Shown here piece by piece: positions 1 through 15,500 of a stretch of 64,000 nucleotides of DNA; within the stretch, counting starts at the first letter, position 1; each line of letters begins with the position of its first letter. The position numbers and the translations under genes are program-made. Origin of the DNA: Pardosa pseudoannulata (taxonomy: Eukaryota; Arthropoda; Arachnida; Araneae; Lycosidae); contig CM063500.1 in NCBI GenBank assembly GCA_032207245.1, forward strand, positions 63,809,430 to 63,873,429, written 5' to 3'. The notes under the pieces are model-generated. The model saw only the letters and a program-made list of their open reading frames with translations, made no database searches and had not been told where the DNA came from.

Positions 1-317
1 TAGTTTTATAATTAAATTTTAGCTGACAATATTATTTTACCTAAATATAATGCTATTGAAAATGTCTGTGTGTAATTTTTTTCAGAAAATGTATTAAAAA
101 CAGATGCTTAACTAAATATTGACAAACACTTCTGTCTACATATTAATAACACCTTTTCAATTAAACATGTATTTAATACATATGCATACCCTCCAACATT
201 GATCACTAACCAATTCATAGCACTTAATGAATTATTAACCTTCACGACATTGCAACCCAAATGCTGTTGCAATGTATATGTATATTTTTATACACATGTG
301 CAAGTATATATATATAT

Positions 318-792
318 CAGAAATGGACAAACTTTTTTGGCCACGTGCCAAAAATTGAAAAAAAATAAATTTGGAGGGCCAAGAAAAATTTTTCTAAAAT
401 TTAAAAAACAATATACAAGTACCTAACAGTTTAAATATATTAATGAGATGAATGAAATTGAGATTTCAGTTTTAAAAGTTCCTTATACTGAGGTTCGAAG
501 TGAGATGTACTGATTTTAAGGAATGTTGCTAAATACTCATATGTCAGTCTACTTCTGAAATTATTCTTTCTAACGTTCAAAGTTGAAAACACTTGTTCAC
601 ATATAAGCAAATAAACCGCTGATCTTCTGGCTGTGAGATAAATTTGGGATATAATATTTAAGAAAAGGAGATGGATATGTAATGCATAAATATATGTATG
701 TTGCCTTGGACCGGTAAAATTCTACCCGTGGGCTGGATAATACCTTCCGGCAGGCCATAGTTGGCCCGTGGGCCATAGTTTGCCATTACTTG
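318..792. mobile_element. hAT-type MITE, family B (diverged copy)
   Basis: About 70-85% similar by eye to 14250-14696. Degraded inverted ends are CAGAAATGGACAAACT at left and agtttgccattacttg at right. It lies in the DLST intron and has no coding capacity. Confidence 0.7.
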
Positions 793-2308
793 ATATAGAT
801 ATTAAAATAGATATCCATTAATATATAGAAACTATTGAGTATCATCTCTCTGTTTACTTGTACTGGAAAAATCGTGAAATGAGAATGTATAACAGAAGTG
901 AGTGTCAGATGAATAGGGGCTGAGAATGTCACCAGGTTACAAAATTTAATTTTCTGGCAATGAAATAAATACAAAGAACAGAAAGAGGAATTTAAAATAT
1001 ATATAATATTTATATATGGATGTCTGTTTAATTTTTTTTTTTTTTTAGTTCACTTTGCTTTTCTTTCAGAGTGCTAAAAAAGTTCAGAAAAGGAGCAAAT
1101 TTATGATGAAGTATACAACATTGTCGCAAGCTGACAAGTTTGCAAATTAGATGGATTTTTAAAAAAACAAATTTTATTAAAGTTTTAAATAAACAGTATT
1201 ATACAGCAGTATTACTAATTAGGAATAACTATTGCTCAAAATAAACACAATATACTACAATCCAACAGACATGGCATATATAACACCTCACCTAGAGAGA
1301 TTCTTAACAAAGATCTACTTCCTTAAATACAACTGAACAGAGCTAACATGCTTGTACTTTCTTATATAGGGCCGAAGAACTTGGTGGAAGGTACGCAAAT
1401 GTTGCCAAAACCATCGCCAACTTGATGACCTTGGCCACAAAAATTAGTAGTGAAAAACATTGTCAATAAACTAATATCTCACTAATTTGGTGAGATGCCT
1501 AAGACATTCTATGTAAAGGTTAGGCCCATGCAGCTAAATAATTGGGAAATTTTTGCACCTTAAGTTCATAACAATATATATCCCATATAGACTTTAAAGG
1601 AAAATGCTGAAATAAATCATAAAATGCATATTTTTAACACTAATGCATAATTTCCAATTTTTTCATTCTTTAGAAATGATTAGAAAAAAAAAAAACCTCT
1701 GCAACAGTTGGAAGGTATGTGTATCTAAACTATAGTGTAATAGGATAAATTTTTATAGAAATAAGAAATTTGTTTGCTAAGATATTAGATTTTCAAGGCG
1801 GAAATACCATGACAGTGACATTAAAAAAATTAAAGAAAAACAGCAGTTGATAAGAGAATGTAGTTATTGCGATGAAAAGAATTTTTCTTTTTTAAAGAAT
1901 TAGGTAATAAGAATGCAGAATTAAAGGTAATAACATCACATGCTACAAAACTATAAAGATGTCTGAAAATAAGTTAATGTTACCTTTTCATACAATAGAT
2001 TATTTTAAAAGTTAAAATCAAAAATTAAAGAATACAGACACTATTATTTCAATTTTGAACAAAAAACACAAGATTACAACAGTTTGTCTGTCTGTCAGTA
2101 AATTAAAACTTTACAAATTTAAAAAAAAAAAAAATAGAAAAAAGACTGCCTCTAATAAGAATAATTGAAAATGCTGACACTTAATAAATATTACAGCAAT
2201 TTATGCATGTGTATTTACACAAACACATATGTAAAAGAAAACAATAATTTTAAAGTTATAAAACTTAAACTAATCATTAAAAGAGTTGCACAAATAGTAA
2301 AAACTTAC

Positions 2309-2406
2309 GACATGTCAATTTCATTAAAAGTTGTTAACATTGCATAAGTATTCTGTGCTTCTTTTAACCTTTGAGCTATACGCTGACGCATCCTATTCAT
2401 TTTCAC
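2309..2406 (-). CDS. DLST: DLST exon: first catalytic-domain exon
   Basis: Encodes [20 protein letters not shown] and on to NEIDMS, the highly conserved entry to the acyltransferase domain. Acceptor ttttcag, donor gtaagttt. Two bases remain for the next exon, which I did not find in 1-2308 and which must lie beyond the left edge. Confidence 0.95.
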
Positions 2407-5400
2407 CTGAAAATTAAATTGTTTAGAAATAAAATTCTAATATTTTTAATAAATTTAGATTTATAATTCAATAAGAATAAATAAATGTTGTAAATGAATA
2501 ACAAATTATTTGAACATTCTACTTAAATATTAAATTTTAATTTAGGTTGTGCCTCTCATATTTGATCAGATGCTGTCTGTATGCCCTATCAATTTCTATG
2601 ATTGAAATTGCTCTTAAGGATTCCAACCTCCGACTCTTTTGTTTGATTAATAACTTTATCTAGATCAACTATTCTGTGAACTTAAAGCACCTTTAACAAA
2701 TATATACCCAGCAAATCAAATATGGCCATTGTTTATTTCCTCAAAAATATGTGTCTGAACTTTTAAGATTTATATTTTTTTTATTTGTATGTGCATGATT
2801 TGTGTTTAATATCTGTGTGTGTGTGAATACATATGTATAAATACAGAGGGTTTGTACAATATAAATATTTGTAACAATACATTTGTGCATATATATATAC
2901 GTATGTGTTTACATATAAACATGTAAAAGCATTCAATTTAAGTAGAAAAATGAAATCAGCTTTCTGCAGATATCAGCTAAATATATCACAAAAATCTTGA
3001 AATGCAATTCCCCCCCTCCCTGTGTATACGCCTAAATTTATTATTCTAGCATTAAAACTAGCATCTTGTTTAAATACTTTTACTTTAGTTCAAATTTTAC
3101 ATTTTTTGAATTTTTATTTCTTATCTATATAGTATTGTATGTTTAACATAACCATTGAATGTATCCTTCTACATTTACTCAATTTTTTTCCATTTTCTAA
3201 GCATCAAAACATTAGTACTATGAATAGGACTTCAGAATAAAGCATCTTGATATTTGTAAGAAGCAATGTAAACTTCAACTGTCCTTTGAAATCTATAAAC
3301 TATTTATTTTACAGTTTATGAAATAAAACTTAGTTAAAATTAAAAGACTTAAAATGTAAAATCTGTCAACCTTCAACTTAAAGAACCATTAAAACATTTT
3401 TTAGGTAGAAATTGGATATTTCCCCCCAAGAACTATCTTTAATTTTTTTTATATTTTCTTTCAATGCTCATGAAAACTAAGTTTCATTCTTAAGGTCTAA
3501 AAAGTATACTATAATTCTTTTTTTAATGCTGCATTATATGTAGAAGTATCGTCAGTACTTAGGAAATTTTTAATGAAGCTCTTAATTAAAAACAACTAAT
3601 GACTTTTGAAATGATTCAAAATTTTCTTGAAATGCCACCCTCTAAATATAATGTCAACACATTAAATTTTCAGAATGATTAACCCTTTGCCTTAAAACAA
3701 CGTATGGGAGAAGTGATCATACTGATCTGCCTAAAATAAGAACCTTGTATCACACACGTGATGATTCTGTCTGGCCAAAAGTGAAAAGCTCTTATCAGTA
3801 ATAAAACAATACTCCTTACAAAAATTCGTTTAATATTATACATTATTCACTTATAGGTTATTCAAGCAATAAATTCTACATAGAAAATATTTAAACGACT
3901 GAAAATTTTTACTTTTGTTATTTGAAATAAAAACATTAATACATTTTTTAATAAAAATGAAATGAAATATAATTATCAAATTCTGTGGTTTTATTAAATA
4001 GTAAATGCAGTACTATTAATGTCCACTGGTTGGCTCACAATTTAGCCTGTGATGAAACTGCTTCTGGTCACGACACATGAGAAAAGCTTTCACCTAAAGT
4101 GGCACACACAATCGTAGCTCGATTCATAAGGCAAGAGGTTAAAATCAAAATAAACTCAATTTAAAATTCTGTTATTGTTTTAAAAACCATCAAAAAGTGA
4201 AATCTAAAAGACAAAAAATTGTCAAAATATATATCCTTCATTTGTATTTATGTAGCCATGTCTGTTTACTATTTGAAACTTTGCACAGTGGTTCTGGATG
4301 ACCTTTATAAAGTTTCAGGCTGGGCATATTGTTAGGAGAGCACAGTCATGATGAAAATAGAACACTAAGCCTCCATCAAATTTGTCAACCGTACAGTAAT
4401 GTACCATTGTATATATTTTCCTTTCAATTATTTGATAAATGCAAATGTAACAATAGATGCAGGTACCCCTGCCAAATAGGATAATAAATAGCTGAATGCC
4501 TACTTTTTTTTTCTCATTTCGACATAACTTTTTTTTTTTCCATTTATGTCAATTTCAGAAGCATTTCTCCTTATCAAGCATTTTATTATGTATGAAATTC
4601 ACCGAATTTTCATTGATTTTTAAATGGGTGGAACAAAACTGATTGCTTTCATTGAACAAAGGCAATTTCACCAAAAAGACAAACCGGTTAAACTTGTATT
4701 CTATCTTTTCTGTTTGAATATCGTTTCTAGCTAAAGTTCCATTCTCCAGTAGTTCATTATGGCTAATTTATTTTATAATTTGGTTGGATTAATTATATAT
4801 AAACATGAATGCTTGGCTTGTAAGAAATTTTGGTTAATTAATAGTGTTTTTGTATTTTTTAAAAGTACCTTCTCATATTTTTTCACATTCTTGCATTGAT
4901 CAAAAGCAAGAGTGTATTATAACCAGGAGCGAAATTTTGGTCTGGACCATTGAAGTCTAAAATTGCAATTTTTTATACATTAATTGTAACAACATTTATT
5001 TATGAGGGGTCAAGAGGGCCAGCCCCTTGATTCATAAAATTTAATCATCTTAAATAAAATTTAAAATAAAAAAGTATTAACTTTTTACTTTGCTTGAGTT
5101 TATTTTATCTATTAAATAATTCAAAATTTATTCTGGAATTAAAATTAAAATTTTATAATGGTGAAAAAGTATGCATTTGTTTTTAAGATAATATTTCATG
5201 TTCTATTCTGTGTGAACTCTCTTCAGAGTTTGGTGTCTTTTTGTTATAACCGAGAGCAGAATTCAACTGTTTTCTATAGCTAGTTAGTGTGTATTAGTTT
5301 ATTTCATATGCAGAAAAAAAATTATGAAATAGAAAATAAACTATGCATATTAATTGTAACAACATTTATAGGGGATCAAAGGGGCTATACAGCCCTTCTT

Positions 5401-8400
5401 GGTTAAAAAAAAGTTTGTCAATACTATAAATGAATCCTCCAAATGAATCTTTAAAAGTAAAAAGTACCAACCTTTTAATGTACTTTGAAAATTTGAACTA
5501 ATTTTTTGGAAATTTTTTTTTTATTATTTATTTACTTATAGTCTTTACTGTAAATAAAAATATGTTTAAAGTGTTAAAATTAACCCTCTTTAATTACATT
5601 AAATATTTCCAAACAATGTATGAATAAACACAATTTATAATAATTTAATTATATCTTGACAAAATTTTAACCTTTTGTTGGCATTAATTGCATTATTATT
5701 ATATTTTTTCATTTTATCCTAGTTTATAAGTTAACTATATTATTCCCACCAAAGATCTGCTCTCACTCAGAATGTCAGCCTTCTGTTTACATAATGCAAA
5801 AGGGTAGCATGTATGGCACCATTAAAAATCCCCAAAATTAGGAGGATGAACCTGTTTTGATAGAACACCAAGTGCTAAAATAATTAAAATCTTTCCAATA
5901 ACTTAATTCATGGGATGGTGTTTAAAAAGAGCTTTGAGATAATATAAGGTTTGGGGTTTTTTTACAAGATTAATTTTATTTAACCTCTTGCCTTATGAAA
6001 TGATTGTGTGTGCCACTTTCGATGAAAGCTTTTCTCATGCTTCATGACCAGGAGCAGTTTCATCATGGGCTAAATTATGAGCAAACCAGTGGACTGCATT
6101 TACTATTTAATAAAACCACAAAATTTGATAATTATATTTCATTTCATTTTTATTAAAAAATTTTATTAATGTTTTTATTTCACATATTATTTCTATGTTT
6201 TTGGTTATATAACAAAGGTAAAAATTTTCAGTCGTTTAAATATTTTCTATGTAGAATTTATTGTGTGAATAACCTATACATGAATAATGTATAATATTAG
6301 TCAAAATTTGTAAAGGGTATTGTTTTATTACTGATACAAGCTTTTCCCTTTTGGCCAAAAAGAATCATGTATCTGACACGAGCTTTTCACTTTTGGCCAG
6401 ACAGAATCATCACGTATGTCATACGAAGTTCTCATTTTAGGCACAGTAGTATGATCACGTCTCTCATACGTTGTTTTAAGGCAAAGGGTTAATCTACTTT
6501 TATTTGGCATATAACTTTTTAACTACAATTTCATCCTTTTTTCCAATACAAAATTTATTTTTTTCTTAGAGTAACATTCGCAAAATTAAAAGTGTTTTAC
6601 CTTTTATTTATGTTATGCATTTAGGTTTAGTTTTATTATAATTAATCGAGTTAATCAGTGATTATTTATAGAAATATACTGCATCTTATCTGATTAAATT
6701 GAATTGATATTGGTGAGATTTTTGATTTAGTTTTAGAGCGCTACAGTCTACTTTTTGCAACACGAGAGCTAATAAGACCGGGACCTATTGTTTAAAGACA
6801 ATTCCGAACAGCTATGAACAACCATGCCATAGTGGTATTCGAACCCACAAACTCCGGTCCCGAACTAGCAACCTAACCATTCGGCCATCGTTTGGCTGAT
6901 ATTGGTGAGAATGAGTCAATATTTTATGGATGTCTTGATTCTCTTTAAAAATCGCAGTACAAGAAAAAATTGGTACATATGCCTTTTTTTTTTAACCCTT
7001 TCGCGCCTACTGTCACAAATACGTGCCAGCAAGAAATGCACTCACTTCCCGGCCGACACACTGGCGTGCCAGAGCATTTTCTCGTTCACCCCCGACTGTT
7101 ACATATGTGTGCCAGCGTTGTGGAACATTTTAAAAACTATAAGCTTTGACACAAGATGGCATTGTATGTCCATATGGATTTAGATACATGTAGATTTGAC
7201 CTTGTACTCAATAGGAGAGTAGTATGATACACATACAAGTGGTTTTTGATTATATAAACATGAGGGAAAAGGAATGTTTCCCATTGACATGTTTTATGAC
7301 GGCTCTTTAAATTCACACGTGGTGTTTGTTTATGTTAGCAAGGGAGTTTTATTTTTGCTAAAGTGTTGTGTATTTTGGTTTGCAGTCCAGTTTTAGTACA
7401 GAATTAGACCTGACAGACTTGATTTTTTTTCTCTTTTTATTGTTAGATTTTCAAAGTGTTGAAAGTGTTTAACTAGCTTGAAATAGCTGAAATGACTCAA
7501 AATATTTCAGATTTTGATTCTGAAACAGATTAGGATAGTAGTAATAGTGACACTATAATATATTCGGATTGTTCTTTATGTTCATAATGGATCTAGTGAT
7601 TCTAATGATGAGGAGCACATTTCTGACAAAGAAATTGACAATATTTCGTTTTTCCACATTCCGGAAAAATCCTCCAAAACGGCAAATGAGTTACTACAAG
7701 TGCAAGAACTGTCACGTAGGATTGTTTGTAGATCCCTGTTTTTAAAATTTTTCATACAAAAAAAGTTTAAATAACATAGTATTCAGTTTTGCAATGTTAA
7801 AAGTCATTAAATACTAAGTAAAAAATGAAAAAAAAGTAAAGTGTAAAATATATATTTAAGTAAGAAATACCTTAAATAAATAAAGTATCTATAAACATAT
7901 AATATAAATCCCATTCCGTTTTAAATACTTTACGCAGCATTATTAAATAACGCGTTGCTACTTCGTTAATTTCATGAATTAGGTTTAATAGCAAAAAAAC
8001 CCTCCGGCCCAGTATACTCACTCGCGAAAGTGACTCCCGGCCTCAGAGATAAGTGCGCGTTTGCACTTCCCGTCGCAAAAGGGTTAAAGTATATTAAAAA
8101 ATCAAATTAAGATTTTTTTCATGAAATTTAATTGTTTTGATCTCAAAACTGCTTATATTAGTGGTTTAATATAAAATGTAACCTCAATTTTGAAATAAAC
8201 TTAAGCTTCATTTGGGATCCTCAATTACCCAGACCAAAAGCTGGGTAAAAAAAAGCTAGTAGTAGAAAATAATCATATGTCATACTCGCTGCTCAGTCCG
8301 ACTTCCAGTAATCATAGATTCTGCTTGTCCTGGTGGCAGTGGCTGAGGCATCACAGGTATTTTTACTGAAGACACTGGTGTAGATGAAACAGGTGCAGAT

Positions 8401-8667
8401 GGTTTTGGAGGGACTGGTGGAGGACTTGTGGGAATAGGGGATCCTACTTCTTGACTTGGAGTAGGAGGGGGAGTAGAGACAGGCTGACTTTCAGCTGCAG
8501 AAGCAGAGACTTCTTTCGGAGGACTTGCTGCTGCTCCTGCCCCAGCTAAATATTGAAATAGATTTTTGTAAGGCATTGAAATATACGAAATCTTTATAAT
8601 TTGATATTTTCAATCTGTGTATACATATATTTGTATATATATATATAGAGATTTTATTATTGTATGC

Positions 8668-8710
<43 letters not shown>

Positions 8711-9847
8711 GAGAGAGAGAGAGAGAGAATTATAAATATATACAGATATAGATCATATACATATATATAAATAGATTATATAAGTGTAATGGGCCATTTG
8801 GCACAAAGGGAAGAGAATCCTCATTGGATTGGGTTCAGTTGTAAGTAAAAACGTCAATGAATGAGGCTTCTGGGGTGAAAAACATGTACATGGCAATTTA
8901 TATGTGTGTGAGCCAGCCAATCAGGGTTATTAATGGCTAAACACATGAGGGAAGCTTAATGACATACAAGAAGAGAAACTAATGATACTGATTGAAGCAG
9001 AAATTAATGTTGGTGTTTTCAGACTTGCCAAATTGATAGAAAGAACAAAAGATAGTCACAAATTATGCCATAAAAAGGATAGAATTGTCCAAAATTATTT
9101 TAAGATAAACTTAAATATGTTGGTTAGTTTTTTTAGGTTAAAAAGATCATTATATGCAGATATGTCCTAAAAAAATTTAAAATGTACTTATGGGGCAAGT
9201 TATGTCTAAACCCCAAAAATAAAAAATAAAATGTCAATTTTAAAGATACCAGCATAATAACAAACTTATATTAGACTCAAAAATGAATTAAATATTTTAT
9301 AGGTACAAACTGGTATTTAACCATGTGAATAGGGTTAATTACTTTATTACCAAGAGCTTTACATTAGTGTATTGACATACATCAAGTTAAAATTATAAAA
9401 AGTAATATTTGTCTAAAATTCATTCAAATACAATTTTTCATAATTAAATTCTATATAATACACTGTTAGCTGGTAAAACCATCAATAAATACAGATTTTT
9501 TTTAAAAAGAGAACATACTTTTTTTCTTAATAAATGTGTTTAGAAGACCACAAAAATAAGACAAGAAAAAATATAATTACCTCCAACCCTCAATTTACAA
9601 ATACTCATGCCAGGTGTAACAGTAGAACCATCTTCAACAAGAAGTTCTTCAATAACTCCTGCAGCAGGGGCATGTACTGGAACTGATGTCTATTTTAAAC
9701 AAATTAAAAGTTCAATTTTTTCAATTATCACAACTTTGTAGAACAGAACATATATACAACATAGCAAGTAATGAACTAGAAAATTTTCTAACTTTAAATT
9801 ACCTTCATATATATAAATATATATATACAGTCTGTATCGGTTATATG

Positions 9848-9892
<45 letters not shown>

Positions 9893-12468
9893 GTCTGTAT
9901 CAGCTATTCTTCTCAGCAGTCCAGAAAAGTCGGACCATATAAGCATGGTGACCATATATGCAGAACAATACAACCCTATTGTGCTTATATCATGCATTTT
10001 TAATACATAACAGAAAAGCTTTATCTACATTCCCATAAGGTGACAAGCGCTGACTTTTTTCTTTTTTTCTTGAACACCAATTTCAACACTTTAGGGCCAA
10101 AGTTTAACAGCTAAAATGTTGTTTAATGTCATCCGGGTAATCAAATTTGCTTTGGCAAAAGCAATTTTTGAAAGATTAGGTATTTTAAATCTTTCAATAA
10201 ATTCATTTTTGGCAGCAAATTATAAATTCTTTCTTTTTGAAACCATAATTAAAAAATGAACGTTCTTATTCATGACATATGATACAAATGCAATAAAATT
10301 TTCCTTTACTTGTTTCGTCTCAATTTCAACTTAAGCAGGGCAAGATAACTTCAACCAATAAACAGACAGATGTCCACCTCTTGTCAGGGGGCAAGAGAAC
10401 TGAGAGAGGTGAAAAACTCTGACAATGAGTCTACACAAACAAGAAAGGGGGAAAGAGAGGGAAATAAAGGCTTGAATTCAGGTCGATTTTGCACTGATTT
10501 CTTAAAAAAGTTTTTAAAAAAAAAACTGAAATTCGTTGAAAACATGAAACTGAGCATATAACTGATAACAAGAAAAAGAAAATGACTTTATAACTGGTGC
10601 ACTTAAACACATGTCCCCTATTAAGTTAGACAAGACATTAGAAAACTGACCATATAAGCAGGGCTTACATGGTCAGCTTATAAGCGGGTGACCATATAGC
10701 TGGTACTGACTGTGTATATATATATATATATATATATTCCATAATACATGCCCATCCATGTATAAGGAAAAGCATGTTTTTTTCTCAAGAAATTGACCCA
10801 AAATTTAAAATCTGTACAAAAGCTGAATTGTAAAAAAAAATTTTGCAAAAATATGTTGCCAGGTAGGTAAAACAGGTGTAATATTTTCCAATCATATAAC
10901 CATAAATTAAAACTTTAGACCAATGGATCACAAATTTTTCTACCACAGTATACAGATTGATAATTGTGGATGTAGAAGAATGGCCGTACTAAGGACAAAT
11001 ACATGGGCAATTCTTAGCCAGTGCGCCAGTAAGCAAATTTTAGCTTTTAAGTATCTTCTTCCTCTATCAACATCATAATTTCAAGCATACTTTCCTTGAT
11101 TATTGTTGTGGCCCCCAGTTTGAGAATTGCAGCATTAGGCCATGCAACTAATAATATTTTTACTTATTAGGTACTAATCACAATGGTTTTAACTCTGAGA
11201 ACTATCTCAAGCTAGTACTTTTTCATAAATTTAAGCAATATCAACTAAAAAAATTAAAAAGTGCTATTCTAACAATTTACTGCTTGCTTCCAGCTAAATT
11301 AGAAGTATTTTTTTTTTATGAACAGATATAGTATTACTATTCTGGAGAGATTATAAGCACATATAAGACTCATTATAAACTTAATTGTCAAATTGTGCTT
11401 TTTCTCATTTTAAAATTTTTGCAAATTTCATTCAATTTTCTTGTTTATATATATTGTTTAATTATTTTCTGTTCTTCTAACATTTTATTTTTACCGATGT
11501 GACAACCCCGAAAGAAAAAAAGAAAAAAAAAAAAAAAAAACACTGGCAAGAAAGACCGATATTACACCTGCTACCCAAATCCAAATATAAACTGTTTCCC
11601 ACACTTGAGCTCTATAAAGTCCCAAACATTTTTGGATTATACACAGAAATAATGGTATACACACACGTGTTTATATATATATATATATGTATATATAAAT
11701 TTTTCGATAAAACCAGTTTAATGATTTCTGCTAGAAATATAATAGTCTCACATTTAAAACAGTTTGAAATATTTTTAGAATTTAATAAGAATTATAAAGT
11801 AAACTTAACTAACTTTATCAGTTTCAACTTCACATATAACTTCATCTTCAGCAACTTGATCACCAACAGCTATAAGGAAAGTTGCATTAAAATTCTCAAA
11901 TTTCTTCAACAACAAAATATAAAATAAATATAATAAATGAAACAACGAATTTTTTATAACAAATGTTGGAAAATAACTGGACATGAAACAATCATGGTTG
12001 CAAATAATACATTAGTCAATATGAAACTAATTATATTTTATATTAAATACCTAGAAATAAAATATGGCAGTTATAAAACTGCTCAGATCATTTTAACACA
12101 CATATACCTGTAAGCATGTATGTAAATAAACACACACAGGGCCAGGGCCTGTAGGTGTGCATAGTATGATTGAACCATATATTGGGCATTGTGTATGTGT
12201 ATGTGATATATATATAACATAATCAGGATTTCATTGCCGATCACAATAATAAAGTCATAACCACAATCACATAAGGCAGTTGTAGTTAATAACTTTTATT
12301 TCCATATCGAAATACGTAGCCCTTACGCTACACACCACATTCCGTCATCTAATGGAATACTTCTCTCGCCCTGTCACGTGACCATCCAAACCGGAAACAC
12401 TATGATGCCACTCTCATAATTTAGAACCATGACCAACTTCAATTTTTACTGCGATATATATTATATAT

Positions 12469-12501
<33 letters not shown>

Positions 12502-12508
12502 GTTTATG

Positions 12509-12551
<43 letters not shown>

Positions 12552-15500
12552 GAAAAAAAGAAATTCAAATTCAGATTACAATAAGGATGACTACATTGGC
12601 AATAATTTAATACTGAATGAATTAACACACATACAAAACAGTGTCTATACTATAGGAGAACAAATGAAAAACCAAACTACTGATTAATGATCTAGGAACT
12701 ACTTTGGATGAGTCTTTTACAGAATTTTTTTTTAGAAGTTTTAGATGCAAATGCTGGAAGTGATGATAGTAAAAGTGAATGTAATAATGAAACAAAACTA
12801 GTAATGCAATTAGAAACTCCTATAACCCTAAATGTTATAAGACAATGTCTCACATACTCAGAAGCTGAAGAAAATTTTAAAACAGTAAGAAGTCTAGAAA
12901 AAGTAACATGAAACCACTATAAAAACAATCTTTAATAACAATCTTCATTAAATTAAAATTTAAGATAACTCCATGCTTTACATATTTTTCATAAATTTCT
13001 AGAAAATTTCAAATTTAAGAGACTATAAATAGTTAAATACTTGCAATTATAACCAGTTTTCATTATAGTTTTGAGATTATTAATTCAATTTTTAAATTTC
13101 AGATATATAATAAAAATTGCCATAGGCTGAATTTTAGTTTTCTGCTCAAAGCTAGATATAGTTGTGAAAAAAAGAAATTCAAATTCAGATTACAATAAGG
13201 ATGACTACATTGGCAATAATTTAATACTGAATGAATTAACACACATACAAAACAGTGTCTATACTATAGGAGAACAAATGAAAAACCAAACTACTGATTA
13301 ATGATCTAGGAACTACTTTGGATGAGTCTTTTACAGAATTTTTTTTTTAGAAGTTTTAGATGCAAATGCTGGAAGTGATGATAGTAAAAGTAAATGTAAT
13401 AATCAAACAAAACTAGTAATGCAATTAGAAACTCCTATAACCGTAAATGTTATAAGAATGTCTCACATACTCAGAAGCTGAAGAAAATTTTAAAACAGAA
13501 GTCTAGAAAAAGTAACATGAAACTACTATAAAAACAATCTTTTATAACAATCTTCTTTAAATTAAAATTTAAGATAACTCCATGCTTTACATATTTTTCA
13601 TAAATTTCTAGAAATTTTTAAATTTAAGAGATTATAAATAGTTAAATACTTGCAATTATATATATTTTATTGCCAGTTTTCATTATAGTTTTGAGATTAT
13701 TAATTCTATTTTTAAATTTCATATATATAATAAAAATTGCCATATGCTGAATTTTAGTTTTCTGCTCAAATGACACCCTATTTATATGATTAGTATTCTT
13801 AAATCTGAAAAAGTGACATTAAAAAGGTCTGTCTTTCAAAATTACAGCAATAACGAATCACAGCACACTTACCTTTATCCCATCTAATATCACCTTCACT
13901 AAGAGATTCAGCTAACTGAGGAACTTTGATTTCCCTGATTTCATTTCCTAAAAAGAGTAAAAACATTTACAGTAATTTTATTCTTTCTATGGAAAAATAA
14001 GAAATATAAAATAAAGATTTAGGAATAAATCATACTTAATTTCTGACTTGTGTGTATGTTACAAGAACTTTGTATTCTTGTCAGTGACTGTACAGCAGAA
14101 ATATAGTTTATACTATAATAAAACAATGTTATTATAAAACATTAAAAAAAGGAAAAAAATTTACTTTGTGAAATAAAACTAAGTATTTGTACATATTATA
14201 TACAATAACTCAACATTTAATATGAACTTAGCAATGAATGAGTCTAACACAGGGATGGGCAAACTTTTTCAGACACGGGCCAAGATAAATTGTTTTAAAA
14301 TTTTAAAAACAATATACAAGTATTACAGTTTAAATATGTTAATGAGATGAATGAAATTGCGATTTCATCTTTAAAAGTTCCTTATACTGAGGTTTGAAGT
14401 GAGATGTATTGATTTTAAGGAACGAGGCTAAATGCTCGTCTGTCAGAATACTTCTGAAATTATTCTTTCTAAGGCTCAAAGTTGAAAACACTTGTTCAGA
14501 TATAAGAAGCAAATATACCACTGATTTTCTGGGTGTGAGATAAATTTGGCATATAATATTTAAACAAAGTGGAAAAGGAAATGGATATGTAATGTATAAA
14601 TATATATTTCTTTTAATATGCCTCGGACCAGCAACTTTAAATTCTATCCGCGGGCCGGATAAAACCTTCCGACAGGCCGTAGTTTGCCCATCCCTGGTCT
14701 AACACAATAATGAACAAATGAATATAATAAAAATAAAACTGCAAATATTTTATTTAAAATTCCAATGCTAGACTAAATAAGAATTTATTTTAAAAAATCC
14801 ATCAAAATTTACCTTTTTAATTACTAATAATCCTAAAATTAAAATGTCTCACAGAATATTTGACTGAAATATTGGTTGGGTTGGGATTTTGGAACACTGC
14901 TGTCTACGATTTTGGTTACACTAGCAATACTGAGACTTGGACCTACTGCTTAAAATGAATTCCAAAAAGCTATATGTAAGAGTCATATCTGTCTTTGTCG
15001 GTGGTCAGGCAAATTTTTGTTCATTTTAACAATTGAAAATGACAGTATTGTCCCTGTAATGGTTTTCTTGACATATGGAGGTGTCAAGCGTGTCGTTTGT
15101 CAATGCACCGACAGAGAAAAGGAATTTTGCTTTGATCCAGTCGGTCAGGCACCAAGGGCACTTCAGCTACCCCAAGGACAAGGGTCAAAGAGGGGGGTGT
15201 CGATCTCCCCTAAAACTGAGGGTTCCTGTTTGGGAAAGAAGAATCGGGAGGGACTCCCAGCTGAACTTCTAAGAGAGCAGGTTGATCTAGAGTGATCTCC
15301 TCTCTGGATGATAGGTTACATCTGCATTGAGTTGATTTGTTTTATTTAAAACATTTCCTTTTTGTTAAATAAATGAATCATTGTTAAGTTTTTAATCATC
15401 TACAGCTCTGGTCATTTCGTCTCCATGCCTGTTTCATTGTACGAGACCCATGCGAAGTTATATCCAAAACGACTAGGGTGTGACTGACTATCAGAAGTAG

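Noticed and set aside
1..2308. Next DLST catalytic exon
   Set aside because: Looked on the minus strand for the continuation after NEIDMS; nothing matches, so it must be off the left edge.
6328..6510. 60-codon minus-strand frame
   Set aside because: Produced by internal repeats of the piggyBac-type MITE.
12130..12430. LTR-like block with a TTTATT on the plus strand and GC-richer sequence
   Set aside because: Ends and target duplication could not be fixed; evidence is too thin.
15017..15298. 92-codon open frame
   Set aside because: Lies wholly inside the solo LTR; no recognisable domain.
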